A stretch of 64,000 nucleotides of DNA from Omphiscola glabra (Eukaryota; Mollusca; Gastropoda; Lymnaeidae): positions 10,104,393 to 10,168,392 of the forward strand of contig OZ024807.1 in assembly GCA_964017045.1 (NCBI GenBank), read 5' to 3'. Positions 46,201-57,279 of the stretch are shown here, in pieces. Made by a program: the position numbers and the translations under genes. A model generated the notes under the pieces. The model did no database searches, was not told the DNA's origin, and saw nothing but the letters and a program-made list of their open reading frames with translations. Within the stretch, counting starts at the first letter, position 1; each line of letters opens with the position of its first letter.

Positions 46201-48868
46201 ATGACAACAACACAGGGCAATCAGGTCACCACGTCCAGTCATACTACATGACAACAACACAGGACAATCAGGTCACCACGTCCAGTCATACCACATGACA
46301 ACAACACGCAGGACAATCAGGTCACCACGTCCAGTCATACCACATGACAACAACACAGGGCAATCAGGTCACAAAGCTCACTCAATGCACACAACAATAA
46401 TCATCAGTCATACATACTATCAAAGGTACCCTCCACCCCACTTCCTTTCTCCAGTTACTCCCCTGCTACACGATGCTCCCACTCACCGTTAACAGCAGTT
46501 GTGTGATGTCGCTGTCCACAGGCACGTGGTCCATCGTGTGCTTCTCCAAGTTCGTCCCGAAGTCCCAGCCTTGGAACAACGGGCACCGCCCCGGCTCCAC
46601 GTCCTTGACCTCCTCGGCGCGGTTCTTCTTGACCCTCTTCTTCTTCCTGACCACCCTCGGGGGCGCCCGGGTGACCTCCTGGATGTTGACGTGCTTCGAC
46701 TGGCTGCTGAGGGAGCCGATGGCCCCTTTCACGGCCTGCATCGACCCCACCTTCTCCACGGTGCCTGACTCTCTCTCGGCGACTTCTCTTTCGGCGGTCT
46801 CCGGTTCATCTGCCGGCGCCAGGGTCTCGCTCTCCTCCTCCACGTCTTTTGACTCGCGCTGGAGTTTGTTCGAATCTAAGTTAAGGATGTCGCTCGATCG
46901 GCTGTTTTTTTTGGACAGTCTCTGACTGGATCGAGTGGCACCCTCCTCGGTGTCGTCTGCGTTTAAATTGACATTGTCGTCATCACTCACGAAAACGTCA
47001 CTACGGTATCTTGCAGAGTCACCCACAAGGGGGCTGGCGTTTCGAGTGATGACGCCATGCCCTGCATTGGCATTTCTGTCACTTTCTGGACCGAGCTTCG
47101 GCTTGCTTAGACCACTCTTTAAGTTCTTAACTTCCGATTTGCTCTTCATCGACCGCGTCACCGCTGTTTCTCTGGCCCGGGACATGTCCCTCTTGACCGC
47201 CATCGTTGTCAGGGTCGGGTTGCGAGCACAGCTCTTGGAACGGTGGCAGTTCGCATCCGAAAATGTTTTTGCCGAAGGTGCCGTTCCAGTCTTTTCGGCG
47301 AGAGCTGTTTTTTGTATCGGGCCTCCTGTTGAACTCTTGCGTGGTTTCTGGGGAACTGTTTTCTCTGCGGCGATTTTATTGCCCGAGGCAGCTTTCTTTA
47401 AGCCTGGTTTTGCAGTGGCTGGCACCAGGCTAGGCTTCCTTTTTATCTTGCTGTGCTTGGCAGCGCCATCATTCATCGTCAGCGGCTTACAAGGGATTCT
47501 GAGTGCTGCGGTCGGGGCAGCTTTGACCTCGGCTTGACTCGACTCTTTGTTTGTTATGGCACTGACTGGAGGGAAACTCACGACCACCGGAGCTGTTTTG
47601 GTCAATGAATTCTTTGCCCTCGAGGAGGACATCGACGCTGATCGCAGATTGACCCCGCTTGGGCTTGGTGTTTTCTGAAAACCCCGCAGCTCTTCTGGGG
47701 GCGCCCGCGGTTGTTTGGTCTGGCCCTGTGGTTGTTCCGCATGGCCCTGTGGTAGTTCCGCATGGCCCTGTGGTTGTTCCATCGGCACCTGTGGCTGACC
47801 CGGGTTTGTCTGTGGCTGATCCGGGGACGTCTGTTTTTCATCAGGCGTCTCTGGTTGTTCACTGGGTATCAGCGAGTGTTCAAGTTCTGGTAGGGGCTCA
47901 GGGGACGTATCACAGCATTGCAGTCTTGACTCTCGAGTGAGAAATGTGCAAACTGCTTCCGAATCGTCTCCTTTCTCTGCCGCGTCCCGCATTTTAACCT
48001 CCAAGAAACATCCTTTCGCCTCAGAGGCGTTCGTAGAGTTATTCTCCGCCAGAATTTTCTTCCCTTGGACTAGCAAGGGCTCCGATGCCGGCCTGTGGAC
48101 CTTCGTCTGGGACACTTTGGTGTTGACGCTGCGGGCGGTCCTTAAAGATCGCTTAAACCGGCCCGTACACTCGAGTCTGCCCCCATACTTGCGCGCGACC
48201 GCGGTGCAACTGCTGCGCGAGCTGCTTTTCGGGGCGGACTTTTTGCTCACTTGGCTCTTGTTGCCCGATCCCACGCCGGTGGTGTCCCGGGCCGTCCGCT
48301 GGTGTTTCCCGGCGAGTTTCGCCACACCCGAGCCCGGCTGCTTTGCGGATTTCGTTCTAATCGTCCTTGAGGCGGAGTGCGGCGCCGGGGCTGCTGTCAG
48401 AGCGGGTCTGGTGCGCGCGATTTTCGTGTGGCGCAGCTTGCAGGCGGCGGCCAGTTTGGGGATGCTCGTTCTGGACGTCATTTTATACCCCGGCCGCCTG
48501 AAACCTTTGGAGGATTTCGTCGAGCTCGCCAGCGACGCGGATAAGTGCATGGGTGGCTGCGCCGTGGACTGCGCCGTTCGGACAGATTCATCTTCATCGT
48601 ATCCCGTCCGCGTCGTGTCGCTGTCGGTGGTGTTGGAGGCGCTGTCGTACACCGCGTTGGTGCTCATGCTGTAGCGGCTGGCGGCGATTTCCGAGTGGGT
48701 CCCGTCCTGTTTGGAGCTCGTGAGCAGATCTCTGATGATGCTGCCCGGTTTCTTCCGATGGCAGAGCCTGGTGGATTTGATTCTGGATGCTGTGGCTATT
48801 GGCACGAGGAATGTTCTCGCAAAGTCCAAGGTCATTGCTCCAGATACGCTAGTTTCATGTTGCACCAC
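43300..48868 (-). CDS. Large basic disordered protein with RIIa/DPY-30-like C-terminal motif, function unknown
   Basis: Three minus-strand exons join in phase 0: 48868-46487, 44655-44509, 43689-43300. Together they give 2,919 bases, 972 aa. Exon 1 encodes ~794 residues of low-complexity, Lys/Arg/Ser/Ala-rich sequence with a QPQ-rich stretch (about 47865-47690) and a basic patch RVVRKKKRVKKNR. It ends in a more ordered block, CPLFQGWDFGTNLEKHTMDH. Exon 2 ends VKAYLAKHDISEHFQ and exon 3 begins EALCYLSIHPQRITNSVLDD, then EDPLQMMINQ. This helix - short loop - helix with a late DPL resembles the RIIa/DPY-30-type dimerisation-docking fold found in ciliary and testis proteins. Exon 3 ends in an acidic Thr/Ser/Glu tail. 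No paralog was recognised; the splice acceptor at 43690 has a weak pyrimidine tract. The start may not be the first exon. GC content is clearly higher than in its surroundings. Confidence 0.72.
44250..44470. repeat. Degenerate ~28-bp tandem repeat
   Basis: About seven diverged units of GGCTACAATAGAACACAGAC plus TAACGGAA, with length variants. Lies in intron 2 of the minus-strand gene and runs up to its exon 2. Confidence 0.85.
44878..45315. repeat. 81-bp higher-order repeat built of 12-bp monomers
   Basis: The basic monomer is GAGACCACATAT. Six to seven monomers, including variants GAGACGACATAT, GAGAACACACTT and GTAAGATATGTG, form an 81-bp unit that repeats about five times, with one partial unit near 45180-45230. 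Both strands stay open for over 140 codons because 81 is a multiple of three. Confidence 0.93.
45316..45515. repeat. Degenerate extension of the GAGACCACAT array
   Basis: Irregular monomers of GAGACCACATRTR with insertions such as AAAACCA continue without the 81-bp order, the decayed edge of the neighbouring array. Confidence 0.85.
45745..46012. repeat. ~41-bp tandem repeat
   Basis: Six copies of CATCCCATGATGACTCACTC plus CAGTTCTCCAACCAGTATTCA. Copies differ at a few positions. Confidence 0.95.
46030..46375. repeat. ~47-bp tandem repeat
   Basis: Seven to eight copies of CCACGTCCAGTCATACCACA plus TGACAACAACACAGGGCAATCAGGTCA written in two blocks. Directly follows the 41-bp array, in intron 1 of the minus-strand gene. 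Confidence 0.95.
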
Positions 48869-49407
48869 AAAGTTTTTTTGTTAAATCGTAGTCGATGCAT
48901 TTACGTTTTTTTATAAGTGGTCATTTACAACCCCCCCAAAAAAAGATCCGAATAAAAAAAATATTCATACGCCATAACCTGAAAAGAATCGGACGTGTAG
49001 GCGTGTGGCGAAGCCTCTTGGCCACCGTAGCATAGGAATACCTACAGTAGGCCCATGCAATGCGTCAGTATCCGATGGATTCATTCTCTGGACTCCGTAT
49101 TGTTACGTTGATGTGCAAATGTGGTTTGGTTTGTACTGATTGATCCAGGCACTCACAATATAATTGTTGAGACATATGGAGGAAAAAAAACTCACGCGGA
49201 ATTTTCTTCCGCGGTAAAGTTCTCCGCTAAGGAATAAGACAAACAATTAGGAGAAATATAAGAGAGAACAAGAAGCGACCAGAAATCGATTGATGAGTAG
49301 AGCCCGTGCTTAGTTCTTTCTCCATTTACACACGAGGCATCAATATCTTTTTTTATTTATGATGCGGATAAAAAGTTGGAGAAGTTATTTTACAAGCCGC
49401 CTCCGGT
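48869..49407. other. Upstream flank of the 43-49 kb gene
   Basis: Region 5' of the ATG at 48868, expected to hold its promoter or further 5' exons. No TATA-like or initiator motif is convincing; a C/A-tract lies near 48931-48945. Confidence 0.4.
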
Positions 49408-49636
49408 TTACCGGAACTTTGTGCGAACGAATATTTTTCGAAGGAAAATGTTCGATGGAAGTTTGTTCGATATTAAAGTATATATATCTATATATTTAAA
49501 AGACGCCGTTTAAAGAATTCAATTTTGACCAGACTTCCGTTCGTACAAATTTCTCTTCGAACAAATTTATGTTCAAACAATCTTCCATTGAACATTTTCC
49601 TTCTAACAAATTCCTTTCGTACAAATTTCCGGATAA
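49408..49636. mobile_element. Foldback MITE with ~65-bp inverted arms
   Basis: The left arm (TTTACCGGAACTTTGTGCGA ... AAGGAAAATGTTCGATGGAA) pairs with the right arm ending ACAAATTTCCGGATAAA. Imperfect pairing extends over about 65 bp. A ~40-base A-tract follows immediately (about 49640-49680). Confidence 0.75.
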
Positions 49637-49642
49637 AAAAAA

Positions 49643-49682
<40 letters not shown>

Positions 49683-49989
49683 TTTGTCTGGGATTTACCA
49701 ACAGTACCAAACCTACAATGTTACAAAACACCAGGATCGCAACAAAAAAAAAGCAACAACAACAACAAATATGGCTAACTTGAATAAGGGAGTGTGCCAC
49801 AACCCCTAACTTCACTGAAAGAACAAAACTAAGCGTCTATCAGGCACGTGTGATCCTCTTCTATATTTCTTCTTCTATATTTTGAGGGCCCACGATCAAT
49901 GGATTGATCATTCTGGCTCCTATGTTTTCAGAGGGGTTCGCGATGTTACTTTGCTCCATACGGCCCACCTAAGCCAGTCATGAGTGGAA

Positions 49990-50590
49990 ACTCAACTGCA
50001 CCCACCAAGGATGACCTTTGTCTCATTTTGTTAATTATGCGGGAGGAAAAAATTCATAACCCAGGGGTTTGAGAAAGTGCCACAATGGATGGTTCGCAGA
50101 CGTGGCACCACAATGGAGGGTTGGCAGAAGGAGCAAAACTTATTGGACGGCCACGGCTGTGAATTAAGGACGTTTACACGAGGAGAGCCAACGTAGAAAT
50201 CAACGAATGGGAGATCATCCGTGAGCACTGTTCCAGCTGGCGAACAGCAGTGTATGAGGTAGCCAAACAGCAGTGCATGAAGGAGTCATACAGCAGTGCA
50301 TGAAGGAGTCAAACAGCAGTGCACGAAGGAGTCAAACAGCAGTGCACGAAGGAGTCAAACAGCAGTGTACGAAGGCGTAAAACAGCAGTGCATGAAGGAG
50401 TCATACAGCAGTGCACGAAGGAGTCAAACAGCAGTGCATGAAGGAGAAAAAAAGCAGAAGATGTGCGGAACGAGCCCCTAGAAACAAAGAGAGCACTACG
50501 GGAGGCCGAATCTGACCAGGAGTCAAGGTTCTCCGTGCAAGAAGTGCAGCCAAGACTGCCATTCCAGGATCAGCCTCACAAGCCTCTAGA
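49990..50590 (+). mobile_element. Non-LTR retrotransposon C-terminal remnant, copy A
   Basis: The frame reads GRPRL, a stop, IKDVYTRRANVEINEWEIIR and CSSWRTAVYEVAKQQ, is interrupted by a 23-bp array, and then resumes with PCKKCSQDCHSRISLTSL and a stop. The C-x2-C...DCHSRI zinc-finger tail is typical of an abundant invertebrate endonuclease/reverse-transcriptase family. A second copy on the other strand lies at 52955-53260. Confidence 0.8.
50236..50450. repeat. 23-bp minisatellite expanded from retrotransposon codons
   Basis: About nine copies of CAGCAGTGCACGAAGGAGTC plus AAA. The first units encode TAVYEV / AVHEGVKQQ, continuing the reading frame of the surrounding non-LTR remnant. Confidence 0.95.
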
Positions 50591-50595
50591 TGTAG

Positions 50596-50862
50596 TGTCA
50601 GTAGGCTACTCCATCGTTTCACGAAGACGTAAAGGGCAGTAGGCTACTCCATCGTTTCACGAAGACTTAAAGGGCAGTAGGCTACTCCATCGTTTCACGA
50701 AGACGTAAAGGGCAGTAGGCTACTCCGTCGTTTCACGAAGACGTAAAGGGCAGTAGGCTACTCCGTCGTTTCACGAAGACGTAAAGGGCAGTAGGCCACT
50801 CCATCGTTTCACGAAGACGTATAGGGCAGTAGGCCACTCCATCGTTTCACGAAGACGTAAGG
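50596..50862. repeat. 38-bp minisatellite after the retrotransposon stop
   Basis: Seven copies of GTAGGCTACTCCATCGTTTC plus ACGAAGACGTAAAGGGCA, starting 5-10 bases after the stop of the non-LTR remnant, where the element's 3' UTR would be. Confidence 0.95.
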
Positions 50863-50969
50863 GTGCCGTTTACACAACACAACACAGCACTTCAAAGCAC
50901 AGTGCACGAATGCACTCTTACAAGCAATGAAAAGATAAACGTAAATTTGGTCTATGTAGTATTTTTTTC

Positions 50970-51021
50970 AGTCTTCTCTCTCTCTCTCTCTGTCTCTCTT
51001 TCTCTCTCTCCCCTCCCCCCG
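50970..51021. repeat. CT microsatellite
   Basis: (CT)n tract with single interruptions, running into a C-rich stretch. Confidence 0.9.
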
Positions 51022-52019
51022 GTGTTTGATTAAATACATTTCGAACACGCTGGGTGCAGCTGTAAACAAGTCTTTGTCATCAGTTGGACACACACCCTCG
51101 CTCGCCCCGCCCCCAAATTTATTGACCTTTAAGTCAAGGTAACTGAAATAGAAACCTGTCCGATTGCCTGTTTCAATTATCCTTAGCCGCTTTAAAACAT
51201 AAAGTGTACCCCGCCCCTCTTTCGCAGAACTGTCGCTCGACTTTTGAAGACCCCCTTGCCTCTTCTCGTTTTTGTTCCCCCGTCAGCAATTAAATTCGAT
51301 AACTTAAATGGCTTCCTCGTCAAAACTTTTAGCCCCTAAAGTATACGATGCCCAGTGCAGCCGCGGGTGTTTCGTGGCCCACCCGATGGGTCTGTCCCCT
51401 CCCCAACCCATCCACCCGAGTATATTTTGTAAACCTCTATGAAAATAATTGGCGTTTAAAAATTGATACAAATCTGCGGTTTTTAGCGTCATGCATGAAC
51501 GATCTTCAATTATAATTTTAAAACAATATATATTTTCAATAGTTTAAGTTTTTTTTTAAAAAATACGGCTAATGTGTAGCTGTAGGGCCATGGCGTCATT
51601 TGCGTGGATTCACTCCCCTTATTTTTATTTAATATTTTTTTAAATAGAGTTACATTTTCATTAATATGACGGAGGCAAATTTTTGGCAAAATTTTTATTG
51701 GTTGATTAATTATAATTTTTAAAATTTCATTGGTTGGCCTATTAAATACGTTAAAAAGCGCCGCCAAGCGGCGCCATTTTTAAAGCTAATCTTAGAGGTT
51801 GACCACTGTGTGTTTCATTAATTTTTGGATATTCTTTTCGTTGGAACCTGAAATAAAGTGTGTAAAAGTGTATTCCATGAAAATGTAAGTTGGGTTTTCA
51901 TTACTTCTTTATTTTATAATTAATATTGGCCACTTTTCTTTGTTTTTTTAAAAATTTTCCTACTTTTCAGGGTCAAAACCCAGCGCCACGTTAGGCTAAG
52001 GAGAGTGTCAAAACGCTGG

Positions 52020-52260
52020 TTCCGATAGGGTCAAAACCCTGGTTAGGGAGAGGGTCAAAACCCTGTTAGGGAGAGGGTCAAAACCCTGTTAGGGAGAGGG
52101 TCAAAACCCTGTTAGGGAGAGGGTCAAAATCCTGTTAGGGAGAGGGTCAAAACCCTGTTAGGGAGAGGGTCAAAACCCTGTTAGGGAGAGGGTCAAAACC
52201 CTGTTAGGGAGAGGGTCAAAACCCTGTTAGGGAGAGGGTCAAAACCGGGTTAGGGAGGAA
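52020..52260. repeat. 23-bp minisatellite with TTAGGG in each unit
   Basis: About ten copies of CCCTGTTAGGGAGAGGGTCA plus AAA, followed by degenerate TTAGGGTTCAGGTTAGGGTG (52262-52281). Confidence 0.95.
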
Positions 52261-52366
52261 TTTAGGGTTCAGGTTAGGGTGAGGGATAGATTTAGATCAT
52301 TTTTTCATTTTTAAAAACGTTTTATTCGTCATTATATCAAAAACATGAGTTATTTTATTTTTCCTC

Positions 52367-52438
52367 GGCCGCCATCTTGGTTGTCCCGACCCGTGAACAC
52401 GTAAAAGTGCGCGGGTCGGGGCAACCAAGATGGCGGCC
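52367..52438. repeat. Perfect-stem hairpin with paired YY1-like sites
   Basis: A 27-bp arm beginning GGCCGCCATCTTGGTTG (52367-52393) is repeated in reverse at 52412-52438 with one mismatch and an 18-base loop. The arm contains GCCGCCATCTTGG, which fits the YY1 consensus; so each strand presents the site once. Confidence 0.8.
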
Positions 52439-52954
52439 ATGGTAAAAAAGAGTGGCCCTACAGCTACACATTTATCAAAAATACCTTTACACAAAAAAAT
52501 TACACACGTATATGTTACTATATGGATTGGAAGTATAAGCAAAGAGATCAGCTTAATTAACTCAGTCTCTATAGCCGTAGAATAAATACATTTCGATTAA
52601 TTCAGATTGCCATGTCATGTGAGCCATCGGGCCGCAGGACGAGAACCATTGTTTAGAAGTGCAACCATCTCTTAAGCGCCGAGTCTGAGCTTGATGTATT
52701 CCCCGTCACACAAACGATGACACTAACTTAAAAGCATTATTGTGACTAAAAAAATATATATTTGCGGGGCGACTTCACAGATGGCGAATTGTGAACTTCC
52801 GCATGCAGCCCCGGGAGACCGCACCATTTTAAATGACGCACGCAGTGTGCATCTGGGTTTTCCCGAAATCCGCTCCATACTACACAGGCATTCTTTTTAC
52901 AAGAAGTATGGCATCTTTCCGTCTACGAGAGACGATAGATTTATCTTTTCTGAT

Positions 52955-53260
52955 TGCAGCTCTTGGTGTGGCTAGTGAGACCGATCCTCGAGTGGCAGTC
53001 TTTTTTGCATGTCCCACACACGAATGCGGTGGAGCAGTGTTTTCTGGCCTTTCTCTGCGCTCTCTTTACAGCTGCTTCCACCCTGTAGAGCTCCTCGACA
53101 CGTAGTGATCCTGCCTTCACGACGCCCCGCCATGTGGATCGATCCTCCGCCAGGTCCTACCAATTTGAGATGTTGATGTTGGCCGCCTTCATGTCTCTTT
53201 TGCATATGTCTAAGTATCTGAGACGAGGCCGTCCAACTGACCTTTTAGAATATACGGTGG
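52955..53260 (-). mobile_element. Non-LTR retrotransposon C-terminal remnant, copy B
   Basis: On the minus strand: GRPRLRYLDICKRDMKAANI, a frameshift, DRSTWRGVVKAGSLRVEELY, KRAQRKARKHCSTAF, then VCGTCKKDCHSRIGLTSH. It is the same family as copy A (GRPRL ... DCHSRI.LTS) but uninterrupted by an array. Frame breaks show it is inactive. Confidence 0.82.
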
Positions 53261-53947
53261 CAGGACAAAGTTCCGTGTATAGAAGTTCTACAAATGTGTG
53301 GCTTTCTCAGCAATCACAATTTTTTTTTTTTACAGTGAAGGACAAGCCAGATAGGCGAATGCCAGACAGCAGACTGCCTAAACAACTAATGTTATGATGA
53401 ACTGTCTATGGTACCGGCTCAGCTGGTGGACAGAGAAAGTATCAAAGATTGTCCCCAAAAGTGTATCATTTGAATTCATGGACATCGACTTGAACTCATG
53501 GGAATCGTTTGCTTTGGCTCGCAAAATCCGGTGAGGCAGACTCATTGTCAGAGCACATTTTTCAGAGATCAACCGCACCTCTCCTTCTCAAAGACAGCGC
53601 ACAGCCAGGAAAGGCATTAGTGTGTGGTTATCCAAATGAACGGTGATTGGACTGTTCTAAAAATAGATTGCTCTACCATTGCCGCATTTTTAATTATTTT
53701 TTTATAAAATATAATGCCAGCCTGACTTTGATGTGCGGAATAATTAAGGGACGCACTGTAAAATCCGATAACTGGATTAGAAACCTGTGACCGATAATTT
53801 GATACTTACATCCTTACCTGTAACTGTATCATCTGATCACGTCAAAAGTAGTCATTGAAGGATCTTCCTAAAACAAAGCTAACTTTGAAAGGGCTGCCAT
53901 CTTGGGTTATTTCTGCTTTCTGTCTCTACAAATAATTGACATATTTA

Positions 53948-54730
53948 TCAGGCCAGGGCCCTTCATGGGCTGTAGTGCCACTGATGATGATATGTAGTAT
54001 TTATCAGGCCAGGGCCCTGCATGGGCTGTAGTCCCACTGATGATGATATGTAGCACTTATCAGGCCAGGGCCCTGCATGGGCTGTAGTACCACTGAGGAT
54101 GATATGTATTATTTATCAGGCCAGGGCCCTGCATGGGCTGTAGTGTCACTGATGATGATATGTAGTATTTATCAGGCCAGGGCCCTGCATGGGCTGTAGT
54201 GCCACTAATGATTATATGTAGTATATATCAGGCCAGGGTCCTGCATGGGCTGTAGTGTCACTGATGATGATATGTAGTACTTATCAGGCCAGGGCCCTGC
54301 ATGGGCTGTAGTGTCACTGATGATGATATGTAATATTTATCAGGCCAGGGCCCTGCATGGGCTGTAGTGCCACTGATGATGATATGTAGCACTTATCAGG
54401 CCAGGGCCCTGAATGGGCTGTAGTGCCACTGATGATTATATGTAGTATTTATCAGGCCAGGGCCTTGCATGGGCTGTAGTTCCACTGATGATTATATGTA
54501 GTATTTATCAGGCCAGGGGCCTGCATGGGCTGTACTGCCACTGATGATGATATTTAGTACTTATCAGGCCAGGGCCCTGCATGGGCTGTAGTGTCACTGA
54601 TGATGATATGTAGCACTTATCAGGCCAGGGCCCTGCATGGGCTGTAGTGCCACTGATGATGATATGTAGCACTTATCAGGCCAGGGCCCTGCATGGGCTG
54701 TAGTGACACTGATGATTATATGTAGTACTC
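53948..54730. repeat. 56-bp minisatellite derived from a non-LTR 3' end
   Basis: About 14 copies of CAGGCCAGGGCCCTGCATGG plus GCTGTAGTGCCACTGATGATGATATGTAGTATTTAT (two blocks). The first part encodes QARALHGL and a stop, the C terminus of the non-LTR family seen at 7684-8046 (QAKALHGL and stop). So the unit spans the last codons, the stop and the start of the 3' UTR. Confidence 0.93.
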
Positions 54731-54951
54731 ATGAAACATTGAAATTTTATTGGGAGACTTGTTGACTATTAAAAACGAAGAGATCAACCTTCGGTTATTT
54801 TGTTTAGGTGTTATGGGGACGCTTAGATATGTAGAACCAGTAACCAGTGAAATATCCTCATCAACACCAGGCACAGAAACATTGCAAATCCCATCTACAT
54901 TCATAGGAGCCATAATGATTCATAAATATATCGTGGGCCCTTAATATATAG

Positions 54952-54974
54952 AAGAAGAAGAAGAAGAAGAAGAA
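54952..54974. repeat. (GAA)n microsatellite
   Basis: About seven AGA/GAA triplets in an otherwise featureless AT-rich stretch. Confidence 0.9.
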
Positions 54975-55832
54975 AGGAAAGCTAATATTTGAAAAGGGTG
55001 GAGGGTTCCTCTGCGTACCCGTTTGCTCGAGGGTTTAATGCCCCCCCCCCACACACACACCACACACACACACTTTTTATTTTTCTAATCCCGATATTAA
55101 TTGATTGTATCACGGCTTTTTGATTTTCTTACGCGTAAAAAAAACAACTTTTCAACAAAACATTATTTTACAACGATCCTCGAAATATTTTAGAATATTG
55201 AAATAAAACAATAGGTGACTAGGTCACACATTAGACAGGACAGGGGGGTTTATGCTAGCTGCATCTGGTCGCGACCCCCTTATGACGCATTTTGTCACAA
55301 CCGTAGGACCGTGTGAAATGAGTAAAATCATTTATTTCAAATTTTTTAAAACAACAATATATTTTTAGTAGAAACGTCATCGTTCTTCTTCTTATTATTA
55401 GTTGGCTTATAAAGCGCGGTACCCCAGCCTTATCTTGTGAACCAATAAGTAATTGTCAGTTTGACAATATTATCAGTTGCCGTATGGCCAGATCATAATT
55501 TATGATGTAATAACGAACACGCTTATAGAGTTTACGGAATTTCATTTTCGTTCATTGAGCCCTCATTATTCCAAGCTTTATAATTTTTTTTCACTCAACA
55601 TTGGGTATTTTACCCCTAATTTCGACCATGGCATGTAAATCTATAAATGCACCATTCTGTTATCTTACTTTTTGTAGTTGACACGATAATTGCCTGTAGT
55701 CGTTATCATGAAAATGCTTAGCTGGGCTTTTTATAGATGAAGTCAAGGATTTCGAACACTTTTCGTTAAATCTTTAGCCAAAAATAAAACAATTTTTAAA
55801 ACTAAAAAAAAAGTTTATAAATGAATAAATAA

Positions 55833-55876
<44 letters not shown>

Positions 55877-57239
55877 TAAGGAGCGGTAATAATGTAATAC
55901 TCTAAATCAATTAATGAAATGGGGTTTGTTCCCTTTCATTCCTCCTTCTTCGTTTCTAACGAGAATGTTACTTTCGTATTTTTTTAAAGCATAAATATTG
56001 GCTATTATTATAAAGTCAGATTAAAAAATTCAAGAAAATAAAAATTATGTTAAGAGTCATTTTCTCTCGTAAAGTGTAATTTTATTTGATATTTCTGTGA
56101 TAAATGCAGATTCGTGGCTATTTGAACCTTTGCAAGTCAAAGAGAGGATATTGTCTTTTTTGTTGTGTGCTAAATTTTAAAGTACAACACTTATCGTATT
56201 CTTCATTATTATCATGTTTGTGATAGATGAATTATTTATTTTTAAAAAAAATAATAAATAGAACTTCGGAATTATTCCCCTTTACATGTTAAATTACATT
56301 TGAATTTAAAATATTAATTTGTTTAACACATCATTTTATTTGTTGTTTCCCTTTGACTATGTCTAGAAATATATTATTCGACCTAAACTTTTTTTTTTTT
56401 TTTAATTTTATTTTTTAAAATTAAGTAACATAAAAAAAATTTAAAAAAAAAATAATAAATAAATATTGGACTTAAAAAATTATGAAAAGCTGTGTTTTGG
56501 AATTCGGCAAAAGGAGAACCGATGTTTTCAGTTGCAAACGTCAATTATTATTATTTTTAATACCAAAAAATCAAAGGAAAAAATTATTATACCTTGTAGT
56601 TAAAAAAATAAATAAAAATGACTAGTGTTTAAATTAATGTATTTTAATCGAAATGTAGCTGTAAATAGTTAAACAACACCTTAAAAAAAGTTGTTCGTAT
56701 AAATCCTTTATAACATGTTAATATCGAGCAATGTGGGGGGGGGGGGGGGGGGGTCGTGGGGGCCTGAACATTTGAAAAAACATGCATTAAAATAATCTCT
56801 TTATAAACATCCTCAATTAGTGTTCTCCTCCCCCCCCCCCCAACCACACATTATTTTTCACGCCCCTGAAATATATTATTATTCTAATGATCCACCCGCT
56901 TTTACATCGCAGATTTATTGCAACAACTATTTCAGATAAACAAAAGAAAATATTACGCACTAAACGCACTTTTTTAAAAAAAGAATCTCATTTCGCGTAG
57001 TTATAAGGAATCTTCCTTTATGTACCCATTGAAAAACACTAAACACTGATATTAAGAGGTTGGGGGATGGGGCTGAAAATTTGAAAGAATGTGTTGTTAT
57101 CGACAACGAGTCTATTTGCCAAGTTTCAGCTCGATTGCTTGACGGGGAACTGGATCATTTAGCCGGAAGAAGAGTGGGCTTGCCACCCAGCCAGCCACCC
57201 ACGAACAGAAGCGAAGTGAATATAAATGTAAAAAAAAAA

Positions 57240-57279
<40 letters not shown>

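Larger units (their letters stand above)
51571..52472. mobile_element. TIR element carrying a minisatellite and a YY1-like hairpin
   Basis: A perfect 20-bp inverted repeat AATGTGTAGCTGTAGGGCCA lies at 51571-51590 and, reversed, at 52453-52472. The 902-bp interval has no coding capacity. It contains the 23-bp array (52020-52260) and the hairpin (52367-52438). No target duplication was seen. Confidence 0.7.

Noticed and set aside
46473..48916. Plus-strand frames opposite the large GC-rich exon
   Set aside because: Shadow frames of the 794-codon minus-strand exon; high GC lowers stop frequency.
50236..50862. CRISPR-like direct repeats
   Set aside because: Units are contiguous with no unique spacers, and the genome is eukaryotic.
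52020..52300. Interstitial telomere
   Set aside because: TTAGGG occurs only once per 23-bp unit and is not in tandem with itself; chance within the unit is simpler.
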